DNA of 64,000 nt from Pseudomonadota bacterium (lineage in GTDB: Bacteria; Pseudomonadota; Gammaproteobacteria; Burkholderiales; Burkholderiaceae). The notes below the pieces were generated by a model. It ran no database searches, was not told where the DNA came from, and saw nothing but the letters and a program-made list of their open reading frames with translations. A program made the translations under genes and the position numbers. Positions 1 to 7,831 of this stretch are shown here, in pieces. Position 1 is the stretch's first letter, and each line of letters starts with the position of its first letter. The DNA lies in the NCBI GenBank assembly GCA_021783435.1, contig JAJXUC010000001.1, positions 1-64,000 of the forward strand, written 5' to 3'.

Positions 1-257
1 CCTCGTCCTATGCGCCCAGCCTGGGTTCTGCCTGGAGCGACGAGGCCGCCGTGCCATTCACGCCTTCGGCCGCCAGCCTCCCTGTGGCGGGCCACGGTTT
101 GCGCGTGGGCCAGTCGGTGTTTCACAACAAGTTCGGAGAAGGCGTGATCCTCACGCTCGAAGGCCAGAGCCTCGATGCACGCGCCCAGGTGCAATTCAAA
201 CGCCACGGCCTGAAGTGGCTGGCTTTGAATATCGCCAAGCTCACGCCTGTGAATTAG
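1..257 (+). CDS. uvrD: UvrD/Rep-family DNA helicase, C-terminal fragment
   Basis: This is the last 85 or so codons of a gene that begins left of the window; the reading frame is open from base 3 to the stop at 255-257. The C-terminal stretch with VFHNKFGEG, an ARAQVQF segment and a final GLKWLAL-IAKL block matches the Tudor-like tail of superfamily 1A helicases of the UvrD/PcrA type. That tail is used for contacts with RNA polymerase and other partners in mismatch and nucleotide-excision repair. The helicase motifs themselves lie outside the window, so UvrD is inferred from the tail alone. The next gene is on the same strand 227 bases downstream, and no convincing terminator is visible between them. 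Confidence 0.85.
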   Translation, partial: SSYAPSLGSAWSDEAAVPFTPSAASLPVAGHGLRVGQSVFHNKFGEGVILTLEGQSLDARAQVQFKRHGLKWLALNIAKLTPVN

Positions 258-484
258 GGCCATAAGGGCCAGCAGGCAGCGCAGAGCCGCCAGGCGTTCG
301 ACGCCAGGGACATTGGATCTTCCCGGCAGCCGGTGCTAGTCTTCACCGGTGGGCATTGCGCCTGGGGCGACCTCGATCGTGACGGCATCCGGCGAGAGCG
401 CCGTGCCGCCGGCGTCGAGCGCGGCCCACGATCACCGGGATGGGCCGAACGTGCCATTCCGTGTCGGAAAGTGGGAGGCGAATC

Positions 485-1636
485 ATGGCATTCCTCGCGG
501 GTTTTTCCGCCGCCGAAGCGACCGAGGCCGTCAACCTCTGCATGCAACTCAACGGCACCGGGCTGAGCGGTCAGAGTCCTCCCAGTGTTGCCGACAGATG
601 GCTCTTGCAATTCGATAGCCGCCAGACGGCGCCGGACCGCATGGAGAGCCGCGATTGCGCCGACGGCACCCGACAGCTCATCGATGGCATCGGTCCGTTC
701 GACAACGCCTGGGCCGCCTGGAGGAATCTCGGGGACGAGCAACTCCATGCGGTCGTCATCCGCGGCACCGTGGACTCGATCAGCAGCATTCTGGACGACG
801 TTCTCGCGAATTCGATCCATGCCAATCAAGCCCTGCCGGTGAAGACACCGGACGGCGCGACCCACTGCCTGCCGCTCACGATGGTCACGAACGCCAACGC
901 TGCCGACGCCGCGGTGCATATGGGCTTCATCTGGGGCGCGGCCATTCTGGCCTTTCACAACCAACGCGGCATCGTGAAGTACATCGACGGTCTGCACGTC
1001 GGTAGCAAGATTCTGCTGACCGGCCATAGCCAGGGCGCCGCCATCGCGACCTTGCTCCATGCTCTGCTGCTGCATGCCGGTACCGATGCGACGGGCCCGC
1101 TTGCCGATATGCTCAAACCCAGGGGCTTGCGCTACAAGTCTTACGTTTTCGCCCAGCCGAAGCCGGGCAACTGGCAGTTCGGGCACGACTACGCCCAGAT
1201 GGCCGCAAACCGGGGTATGGCGCTGTGCCTGAACAACAGTCGCGACTGGGTGCCCCAGGTGCCGCTGTCGGTGGACTTGCCCGATGAAGTCACAGGCAAT
1301 CCCATCGATCCTTATCTGGCCACCAAGCACCCGGTCTTGATGACGATGGCCAGAGTGCTGGACGAGGCCGCGAAGGCCGGACGGACGGCCATCGGCGATG
1401 TTGCCCAATTCGCCGCCAGCCGTGCGATCGCCTACCTGGGTGCGCACATCGACCCCTCGTTCCTGACTGGCGGTTCCGTTGACGACTCGGCTGACTACCT
1501 GAACTACGTCCAATGCGGTCGCCTGTATTCGCTCTGCGGTCATGCCTCGTCCGAGGAGAACACAGACGCCCTCTGGCAGCATCACTGCGGCAACTACGCA
1601 AGCCTGTTGGCGCAACAAGGCGCGGGATTTGGCTAG
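485..1636 (+). CDS. Class 3 lipase-like alpha/beta hydrolase
   Basis: A 383-residue protein carrying the serine-hydrolase elbow GHSQG with Ser182, a following RDWVPQVP segment (Asp254) like the acidic-residue loop of Lipase_3 proteins, and a terminal HH-CGNY-SLL segment (His366/His367) that could supply the catalytic histidine. The ATG at 485 is chosen because GGGAGG ends six bases upstream; an in-frame ATG at 440 would add 15 residues but has no such site. No signal peptide is seen, so the protein is cytosolic or exported by a route that needs none. It stands alone on the + strand and faces the ATP-grasp gene tail to tail, 41 bases apart. Substrate is unknown; esterase, phospholipase or secretion-system effector roles are all possible. 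Confidence 0.75.
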   Translation: MAFLAGFSAAEATEAVNLCMQLNGTGLSGQSPPSVADRWLLQFDSRQTAPDRMESRDCADGTRQLIDGIGPFDNAWAAWRNLGDEQLHAVVIRGTVDSISSILDDVLANSIHANQALPVKTPDGATHCLPLTMVTNANAADAAVHMGFIWGAAILAFHNQRGIVKYIDGLHVGSKILLTGHSQGAAIATLLHALLLHAGTDATGPLADMLKPRGLRYKSYVFAQPKPGNWQFGHDYAQMAANRGMALCLNNSRDWVPQVPLSVDLPDEVTGNPIDPYLATKHPVLMTMARVLDEAAKAGRTAIGDVAQFAASRAIAYLGAHIDPSFLTGGSVDDSADYLNYVQCGRLYSLCGHASSEENTDALWQHHCGNYASLLAQQGAGFG

Positions 1637-1677
1637 GGCCTGTCATCGTGCCTGCGAAGGGAAGATTTTGTCTCCTG

Positions 1678-2610
1678 CTATGCATGTTCCCGGGCGGCGT
1701 CGGCCAGGCATGCCGCGATGGTGTCCGCAATGGGCTGCCCGGTATGTGCTTCGTAATAGGTGAAGCCCGGCGACGGATTGACCTCGAAGCAATACCAGCG
1801 GTCGTCCGGGGTGCGCCGCAAGTCGATTCCCGCCAGCGGCAGATCGAGTTTTCTTGACAGGTGGACGCAGCGTTCGGCCAGACCCGCCGGCAGCGTGGCG
1901 GCGCGCAGCACCGGCGCATCGCCATGCAGTGCGGCGTAACGGTAGTCATCGGCCTCCGACACGATTTCGCATGGGAAGACGGCATCGCCGACGACATGCA
2001 CCCGGTAGTCGCTACCGGGAACGTATTGCTGGAACTGCGTCGGGCACCAGGCCACGTTCGAGAGTCGTGCCAGGTCACGCATGCGCAGTGTCGACACCAC
2101 GCTGCGGGTGCCGCTGATCGATTTGTAGATCGCCGCGCCGCTTTCCGTCCAGAATCGGGCCGCAGCATCCGGGTCGGTGGTGATCAAGGTGTGCGGCACC
2201 TCGAAGCCTAGCTCGCGGATCAACTGCATCTGGTAGGGCTTGGAGTTGTTGCTCGCCATGGCGGACGGCCGGTTGAACACCAGTGCATCGGCCATGTCGA
2301 GCCAGATGACCAGCGCCTGCTCGACCTCCGAAGCACATTTGGCTGCCTGCGCATGCGGCGGCGCGTCCAGGACCGCCGGAACCTTGGCCAGATCGTAGGT
2401 GCGCCAGTACACCGCACGGGCCGCATCGAGTCGAAAGGTCTCGTCGCCCACGGTCACGGTCGTCTCGTCTCCATCGCTGCCGTTGCGCGCGACCCGGGTT
2501 TCGAGAACGCGTCGCTGATCAATCAGGACGCAAGGCGCATCGCGCCGACGCAGCGCGGCGGCCACCGCGTCGAAGGGCCCGTCGCCCGTCAGACCCCAGA
2601 GGACGATCAT
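1678..2610 (-). CDS. ATP-grasp ligase, RimK-like
   Basis: A 310-residue ATP-grasp enzyme. Visible features are an IYKSISGTRS segment with Lys163 for nucleotide binding, a PGSDYRVHVVG strand (Asp201, Arg203), Asp263 in AGIDL and the metal-binding FEVNPSPGF with Glu276 and Asn278. This pattern is shared by RimK, glutathione-synthetase-like and graspetide-forming ligases, which join a carboxylate to an amine or hydroxyl through an acyl phosphate. The start codon overlaps the stop of the 244-residue gene upstream by four bases (ATGA), so the two are almost certainly co-translated. The substrate cannot be read from sequence; a peptide or protein is likely by family. The Lys/Glu-repeat protein encoded just upstream on the same strand is a possible target. 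Confidence 0.8.
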   Translation of the reverse strand: MIVLWGLTGDGPFDAVAAALRRRDAPCVLIDQRRVLETRVARNGSDGDETTVTVGDETFRLDAARAVYWRTYDLAKVPAVLDAPPHAQAAKCASEVEQALVIWLDMADALVFNRPSAMASNNSKPYQMQLIRELGFEVPHTLITTDPDAAARFWTESGAAIYKSISGTRSVVSTLRMRDLARLSNVAWCPTQFQQYVPGSDYRVHVVGDAVFPCEIVSEADDYRYAALHGDAPVLRAATLPAGLAERCVHLSRKLDLPLAGIDLRRTPDDRWYCFEVNPSPGFTYYEAHTGQPIADTIAACLADAAREHA

Positions 2611-3341
2611 GGTGAAGCCACCAATCGCGCGGCAAGGGCGTTGGCAATGTCCGGATTGCCGAGATCGACGCCGCTATGTGCACCACAAAAAACCAGGGTT
2701 CGATCGATGCGGCAAAAACGTGCCGTCATCAGTTCGACCCGAGCGCCCTGCGCGAGACGGCGCAGGGCCGTGCGCACGCTGTCGTCGATGGGGCCATGCG
2801 CCGCATCGACATGAATCAGGCCGTCGACCATGCTCACGGCGAACGGTTCTGCGCAAGTCCGAGCAGCCGTCGCGCCGTCCTGGGCTGCTTCAGTCTTGCT
2901 GCAACCTGATGCCGGGCGTCGGGCAGCGCAAACGGCGAGCCCGCACCGACGCGCGTGATGCAGCCATTGCTCGTGATGCCAGCCAGGGCCGGTGAGGTCG
3001 AGTGGCGATGGCCGGTTCCACACAGGGCATGGCAGCCACGCCAGCCAGGCAACCAGGAACGCCATGACCTCTGCCGCGACATAGGCGCGTTCTTCGGCAA
3101 CGATCTGCGTCAACTCATCGGGAAAGACGTAGGGAAGTCGCGAAACGACGCCACATATGGCCCGCACTGGGTAAGCCTCGCCCTCCAGCATCGCTAGCGA
3201 GCGTTCAGGGTCATGCGGAAAAAAACACCAGCCTCTGCGCGTCACGCCATCGCAGGTCAACAGCCTCGCGCCGGCGCCGTGCCGCAAGCGGACAAAGCCA
3301 GCTGCATCGGCGTCGAAGCGGCTGGCAACGACAACCAGCAT
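2607..3341 (-). CDS. Uncharacterised partner of the ATP-grasp enzyme
   Basis: A 244-residue protein I cannot assign to a named family. The start at 3341 (MLVVVASRFD) is preferred; an in-frame extension to 3422 would run into the hairpin repeat. The sequence begins with a hydrophobic strand, then has a DELTQI-AEERAYVAAE helix, a hydrophobic stretch ending in the motif LPCPVWNRP, and GPGWHHEQW. The C-terminal third is more variable. No membrane anchor or signal peptide is certain. Its stop overlaps the ATP-grasp start by four bases, and I recall, without being able to check, similar proteins encoded directly upstream of ATP-grasp genes in other proteobacteria. A role in substrate recognition or in delivery to the ligase is inference. 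Confidence 0.6.
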   Translation of the reverse strand: MLVVVASRFDADAAGFVRLRHGAGARLLTCDGVTRRGWCFFPHDPERSLAMLEGEAYPVRAICGVVSRLPYVFPDELTQIVAEERAYVAAEVMAFLVAWLAWLPCPVWNRPSPLDLTGPGWHHEQWLHHARRCGLAVCAARRPASGCSKTEAAQDGATAARTCAEPFAVSMVDGLIHVDAAHGPIDDSVRTALRRLAQGARVELMTARFCRIDRTLVFCGAHSGVDLGNPDIANALAARLVASP

Positions 3342-3342
3342 G

Positions 3343-3504
3343 TCAGTTCCGCACGGCCGTTCCGAAAGAACTGACACCCCCCAGGGGGGAACCGTGCGCG
3401 GCAGGTCAGGGGGCCGTTTCACCTCAGTTCCGCACGGCCGTTCCGAATGTACTGAATCCCCCTCTCGGGGGGAACCGTGCGCAGCAGGGTAGGAAGTCGT
3501 TTCA
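3343..3504. repeat. Tandem 81-bp repeat with nested hairpins
   Basis: Two adjacent copies of an 81-base unit start at 3343 and 3424, both opening with TCAGTTCCGCACGGCCGTTC and ending in GTTTCAC. Inside each copy GCACGG and GTTCC pair with a downstream GGAACCGTGC. Nearer the centre a run of C faces a run of G: CCCCCC-AG-GGGGGG in copy 1 and CCCCC-TCTC-GGGGGG in copy 2. The copies differ mainly around the loop and keep the stem, as expected if structure is selected. They fill the gap between the 244-residue gene and the beta-barrel gene, so the transcript would carry two strong hairpins. They resemble REP-type palindromes; no transposase is nearby. Confidence 0.8.
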
Positions 3505-3506
3505 CT

Positions 3507-4748
3507 TCAAGGGTTCGATTTCGGTTTGTCTTTCAGGGTTTGGGCGCCGACTGTCGGGCGCTCTTCGGGGGTGATGAACGGCCTGCCCACGGCGGTCGGC
3601 CCGGCCCTGAGCGCCGGATCGGGGATCGAGATCGGCTGCGGCACCGTCTCGATTTCCTTGATCTCCGGCTTGTGCTCTTTGATCTCCGGCTTGTGTTCCT
3701 TGATCTCGAACTTTTCCTTTTCCTTGAATTCCTTGACCTCTTTGATCTCGGGTTTGTTCTTGCCCTGCTTGATGAGGTTTGCAACCGAGACATGCGGCCA
3801 GGAAAGGCCGTTGAAGTTCAAAATCACCCGCTGCGAATACTGCAGCAGCGTTCCGTGAACCCCGCCGCCGTCGACGAAGGGGCTGATCCAGAAGGTCGCG
3901 TCCATCAGCACCGCGTGCGCGTTGGCGTTGATGTCGGGTGGCGTTCCGGGCAGGCCGACGAGAAAGGCGATGTTGGACGTGCCGCCGCCGGCGTTCGGTG
4001 CGTTCGGTGCGTTTGGAGCACCTGGAGAGGCAGGGGGCGCCGGCGCCAGTGTGGAAATCTGGATGACAGTCGTCGAGGTGATGGTTTTGCCGACCAGCGC
4101 ATCGTCCAGGACCGAGTTGGGGTTGTCGATCATCGTTTGCGTCACGCCGATGATGTCGTTCGGCGGACTGCGAAAAGGCGTGCTGCTGCTCAAGGTCGTC
4201 TCTTGCGGGAACGGAATTTTGGAACCTGGCTGGTTGATGAGGAACGGGGTGATGTCGACCGGATCGAAGTGCGGCGCCGAGGGGAAGGTTTGGGCCGTTC
4301 CCTGCGCCACCAGCGAGGTGCCGTGCGGGATGTTCGCCAGCCGCGCCACGGTGGCCGGCTCGGCAGGATTCGTAGTCGATGGAATATTGATCCAGATTCC
4401 GGGCTCGATGTGGATGCCCGCCGGCGTGCCGTCCGTGGCCTTGACGTTCGCATCGGCAATCTGCTGCAGGTAGGTCATCCCGAATAGCGAGATGTCGGCC
4501 TGCTTCATGCCGCGATTCGGAATTTCACCGGGAATCTCGGTGAACTCGAGGGTTTCGGTCGTGAGGTTGAGTTCGAGGAAATTGTCCGATCCCTGGCCCG
4601 AGAACGGGCGGAAGATCTGGTTGAAGCCGCCGCCTTTCCAGGTTCCGACCAACTGGGCCAGCAGGCCGAGCGGCGACACGAGCAGTGCCTCGGTGGTCTT
4701 TGGAATGGACGGAATCGGAACGAGTTTGGTGGAGAGTGAAATGGTCAT
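3507..4748 (-). CDS. Predicted beta-barrel (heme-binding-like) protein with Lys/Glu repeat tail
   Basis: A 413-residue protein. The ATG at 4748 has GAGGAGG 5-11 bases upstream on the coding strand. Residues about 15-230 contain LGLLAQLVGTWKG, FLELNLTTETLEF, IPNRG, GIHIEPGIW and IPHGTSL, the pattern of nitrobindin/lipocalin-like proteins often labelled heme-binding. A Pro/Ala linker with three GAPNAPNAP-type units follows at about 235-256, then another beta-rich segment. Residues about 328-367 form a tail of alternating Lys and Glu with the heptad EIKEHKP repeated. No signal peptide is obvious. Heme binding is by resemblance only; no axial ligand can be named. The gene leads the same-strand group with the ATP-grasp pair, separated from it by the hairpin repeat. 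Confidence 0.6.
   Translation of the reverse strand: MTISLSTKLVPIPSIPKTTEALLVSPLGLLAQLVGTWKGGGFNQIFRPFSGQGSDNFLELNLTTETLEFTEIPGEIPNRGMKQADISLFGMTYLQQIADANVKATDGTPAGIHIEPGIWINIPSTTNPAEPATVARLANIPHGTSLVAQGTAQTFPSAPHFDPVDITPFLINQPGSKIPFPQETTLSSSTPFRSPPNDIIGVTQTMIDNPNSVLDDALVGKTITSTTVIQISTLAPAPPASPGAPNAPNAPNAGGGTSNIAFLVGLPGTPPDINANAHAVLMDATFWISPFVDGGGVHGTLLQYSQRVILNFNGLSWPHVSVANLIKQGKNKPEIKEVKEFKEKEKFEIKEHKPEIKEHKPEIKEIETVPQPISIPDPALRAGPTAVGRPFITPEERPTVGAQTLKDKPKSNP
3660..3701 (-). repeat. 21-bp tandem repeat encoding the EIKEHKP heptad
   Basis: Two direct copies of a 21-base unit at 3660-3680 and 3681-3701 (18 or 19 of 21 identical) encode the heptad EIKEHKP in the tail of the beta-barrel protein. 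A degenerate third unit with the same opening GATCTC continues to the right. The unit is a multiple of three, so copy-number change would lengthen or shorten the tail without a frameshift. Confidence 0.8.
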
Positions 4749-5159
4749 CGCGGCCTCCTCGGCGGTGAGATGATGTCGTTGCGTCGACCGGAACTTCAAC
4801 CGTGGCGAACACACAGGCAGGGCGTCGCCAGGACGGCTCGATCGGACCGGGGTGCATCCAGGCTGGCTCGCAAGCCGCCTCGCCTGCAGGTCATGGCGCC
4901 GTGTGCTGGCGATGTTGACCTCCAGTGCCTGACGCTGGCAGGAACCGACAACCAGTCCTGGCTCGAACGCTGCGCCCGATTGCACATGCGGCAAGACTAC
5001 AAACCGGGTTCCTGTCATACAAGGTACAGATCGGTTACAGGAGCGTGACAAAACGCTACCGGTCAGGCTCTGCGCAGAGTCTCTGCAACGGATCGTGCCC
5101 GTTCCTGCGCCGCAGCGCATCTCGCCAATTGCTGTCGACGTCGATGCGCCCGACAGGCA
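4749..5159. other. Non-coding interval upstream of the beta-barrel gene
   Basis: About 410 bases between the start of the beta-barrel gene and the tRNA-Leu terminator. Open frames here are short, have no convincing ribosome site and resemble no family I know. The interval should contain the promoter of the leftward gene group. TTGTCA on the - strand at 5046-5051 is a possible -35 box, but the hexamer 17 bases further is a poor -10, so I do not call a promoter. No remnant integrase and no copy of the tRNA 3' end was found. Confidence 0.5.
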
Positions 5160-5184
5160 AAGAAAAACCGCCTGGAAGGCGGTT
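5160..5184 (-). terminator. Intrinsic terminator after tRNA-Leu
   Basis: Read on the - strand, AACCGCC, a five-base loop and GGCGGTT are followed directly by TTTCTTT. The hairpin arms are 5166-5172 and 5178-5184. It begins 27 bases beyond the CCA end of the tRNA gene, the expected place for its terminator. Confidence 0.85.
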
Positions 5185-5210
5185 GATGTCATGCATGCGA
5201 TGCTGCTGTA

Positions 5211-5295
<85 letters not shown>

Positions 5296-5347
5296 AACTG
5301 CACAATCGTAGCAGGAAATCCAAGCCTCTCCAGTATGCTGCGCGAGG

Positions 5348-7804
5348 ATGCGTCACGCGCGGCGCGTTGAGCAGCTCTTGCGCACCAACAACAAAAGGAA
5401 GCAGACAGTGATTGTCGAAGGCATTGTTCAAGGCCATCGCGACGGCTATGGCATCGTGGTTTCGGAGCAGGGCGCGCAGGATGTCTACCTCGCGCCACAG
5501 CAAATGCGTTCGGTCATGCATCTCGACCGGGTCCGGGTGAAGGTCATACGGCAGGACAAGCGCGGCAGACCCGAAGGACAGGTCATCGAAATTCTCGAAC
5601 GCTCACGACGGCCGGTGATCGGGAGGCTGTTGCACGAAAACGGCATCTGGTTGCTGGCTCCGGAGGACAAGCGCTACGCGCAAGACATCCTGATTCCGGC
5701 CAGCGGCATCGGCACGGCCAAGGTCGGACAGGTGGTCAGTGTGGAAATTTCCGAGCCGGCGTCGCCCTACAGCCAGCCGATGGGCAAGGTGACTGAGGTG
5801 CTCGGCGCCTTGCACGATCCCGGGATGGAGATCGAGATCGCGGTACGCAAATACGGCGTTCCGTATCGCTTCAGCGCCGAGACGGAAAAGCAGGCCGCGG
5901 CCTTGCCTGGGCATGTGCGCGAGCGGGATCGCGAGGGCCGCTACGACCTGACCGACGTGCCACTGGTGACCATCGATGGCGAGGATGCGCGCGATTTCGA
6001 CGACGCGGTCTACAGCGAGCCGGTGCGCATCGGTCGCGAAGACGGCTTTCGCCTCATCGTGGCCATCGCCGACGTGTCGCACTATGTCAAACCCGGCGAT
6101 CCGCTCGATTTCGATGCGCTGGAACGCGCCACCTCCGTGTACTTTCCGCGCCGCGTCATCCCGATGCTGCCGGAGAAGCTGTCCAACGGCCTATGCTCGC
6201 TCAACCCCAAAGTCGAACGCCTGTGCATGGTGAGCGACATGCTCATCAACAGCAAGGGCGAACTCAAGGCTTACCAGTTTTATCCGGCCGTGATGCGCTC
6301 GCAGGCACGTTTGACCTACACCGAAGTGGCGGCCATACTGGAGAACACGCGCGGGCCGGAGGCCCAGGCGAACGCCACGCTGGTGCCGCATCTGCTGCAC
6401 TTGTACGACGTCTACACCGCCTTGCTCAAGGCGCGGCGCTTGCGCGGCGCAATCGACCTCGAGGTGCCGGAAACCCAGATCGTGTGCGATGCCAGCGGAC
6501 GCATCGAGAAAATCGCGCTGCGCACCCGCAATGAAGCGCACCGGCTGATCGAGGAGTGCATGTTGGCGGCCAATGTCAGCGCGGCCGATTTCCTGGAGCG
6601 CAATAAACATCCCGGTCTCTACCGTGTGCACGAGGGGCCGACGCCCGAGAAGCTCGCGCTGCTGCGCAGTTTTCTCAAGACCCTGGGGATTGCCGCGCAG
6701 ATCGGCGACGACCCGGAACCCGCCGACTATCAGCAACTCTCGGATGTCGCCCGCGACCGTCCCGACGCCGCGCAGATCAACGCGCTCATGCTGCGCTCGA
6801 TGCAGCAAGCCATCTACACGCCGCACAACAGCGGGCATTTCGGCCTGGCCTACACCGCTTACGCCCATTTCACCAGCCCCATCCGGCGCTACCCCGACCT
6901 GCTGACGCACCGCGCCATCAAGGCCATCCTGGCGGGCGGAAAGTACAAGCTGCAACCGCCTGAAAGCCTGGTGCTGTCGCTGCCCGGCGTGCAGTCCAAA
7001 TCGAAGGCGGCGCAGGCAAAGCTCAAGGCGGGCGAGGATGTCGTGCCCAAGCGCACCAAGACCTCATCGGCCGACGTCATGGTGTGGGAGGCCGTGGGCC
7101 AGCATTGCTCCGCCAACGAGCGCCGAGCCGACGAGGCCACGCGCGATGTGGAAAGCTGGCTCAAGTGCTGGTACATGCGTGACAAGCTCGGCGAGGAATT
7201 CGTCGGCGCCATCACCGCGGTGACGAGCTTCGGGATTTTCGTGCAACTCACCAGCCTGTTCGTCGAGGGGCTGATTCACATTTCCGAACTCGGTGCCGAG
7301 TATTTCCGTTTCGACGAGGCCCGCAACGAGTTGCGCGGCGAGCGCACCGGCAAGCGCTACGGCCTGGGTGACCGCGTGCTGGTGCAGGTCAGTCGCGTCG
7401 ATCTCGATGGCCGCAAGATCGACTTCCGCATGGTGGCCGATCCGCTGCATTCCGTCGGCGGGCCGAGCACGGCGAGTGGCTCGGGCACTCGCCGCCGGGG
7501 CCGCCCCGAACCCGTGCTCTCGCCGTTGGATGCGCCCATCGACGACAGTGACAGCAGTTTGTTCGTACCCCATGTGGCCATGGAGCGTGCAACCTCCTCA
7601 TCCAAGCGCAAGCGCGGCGGCGGTGCGATGCAAAATCAGTCGGCACCTGCTGACAAGTTGGTGACGAAGAAGACATCGAAGGCCAAGGCGACAACGGTTC
7701 CTCAGCGGCAAAGCCCGGCGGCGGGCAAGTCGGCCGGTCGCAAGTCGTCCGCGGCGGGAAAATCATCTCCCGCAAAGAAGCGCAACCGCACGAACGGAGT
7801 TTGA
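5348..7804 (+). CDS. rnr: Ribonuclease R
   Basis: An 818-residue 3'-5' exoribonuclease of the RNB family that degrades structured RNA and takes part in trans-translation clearance with SmpB. The order is OB-fold cold-shock domain (VIVEGIVQGHRDGYG, from residue 21), second CSD, RNB catalytic domain with the acidic cluster D210-GEDARDFDD219, S1 domain (EEFVGAITAVTSFGIFV), and a basic Ser/Lys/Arg-rich tail of about 100 residues. The N-terminal helix-turn-helix of the E. coli enzyme is missing: an in-frame stop at 5309 prevents extension. ATG 5348 is used; GTG 5408 after AAGGAA is a possible alternative start directly at the OB fold. The gene diverges from tRNA-Leu and converges with nnr. Confidence 0.93.
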   Translation: MRHARRVEQLLRTNNKRKQTVIVEGIVQGHRDGYGIVVSEQGAQDVYLAPQQMRSVMHLDRVRVKVIRQDKRGRPEGQVIEILERSRRPVIGRLLHENGIWLLAPEDKRYAQDILIPASGIGTAKVGQVVSVEISEPASPYSQPMGKVTEVLGALHDPGMEIEIAVRKYGVPYRFSAETEKQAAALPGHVRERDREGRYDLTDVPLVTIDGEDARDFDDAVYSEPVRIGREDGFRLIVAIADVSHYVKPGDPLDFDALERATSVYFPRRVIPMLPEKLSNGLCSLNPKVERLCMVSDMLINSKGELKAYQFYPAVMRSQARLTYTEVAAILENTRGPEAQANATLVPHLLHLYDVYTALLKARRLRGAIDLEVPETQIVCDASGRIEKIALRTRNEAHRLIEECMLAANVSAADFLERNKHPGLYRVHEGPTPEKLALLRSFLKTLGIAAQIGDDPEPADYQQLSDVARDRPDAAQINALMLRSMQQAIYTPHNSGHFGLAYTAYAHFTSPIRRYPDLLTHRAIKAILAGGKYKLQPPESLVLSLPGVQSKSKAAQAKLKAGEDVVPKRTKTSSADVMVWEAVGQHCSANERRADEATRDVESWLKCWYMRDKLGEEFVGAITAVTSFGIFVQLTSLFVEGLIHISELGAEYFRFDEARNELRGERTGKRYGLGDRVLVQVSRVDLDGRKIDFRMVADPLHSVGGPSTASGSGTRRRGRPEPVLSPLDAPIDDSDSSLFVPHVAMERATSSSKRKRGGGAMQNQSAPADKLVTKKTSKAKATTVPQRQSPAAGKSAGRKSSAAGKSSPAKKRNRTNGV

Positions 7805-7831
7805 TGCACTGTCGCGCGCCGTGGCCACGCG

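Noticed and set aside
254..1618. A 454-codon - strand open frame opposite the lipase
   Set aside because: The + strand has the catalytic GHSQG and a good ribosome site. The - frame has no recognisable domain.
3343..3504. The tandem repeat as a CRISPR array
   Set aside because: Only two directly adjacent units exist, with no spacers between and no cas genes in the window.
4770..5048. A 92-codon + strand open frame between the barrel gene and tRNA-Leu
   Set aside because: There is no ribosome site and no family resemblance, and the Arg-rich composition is what random GC-rich DNA gives.
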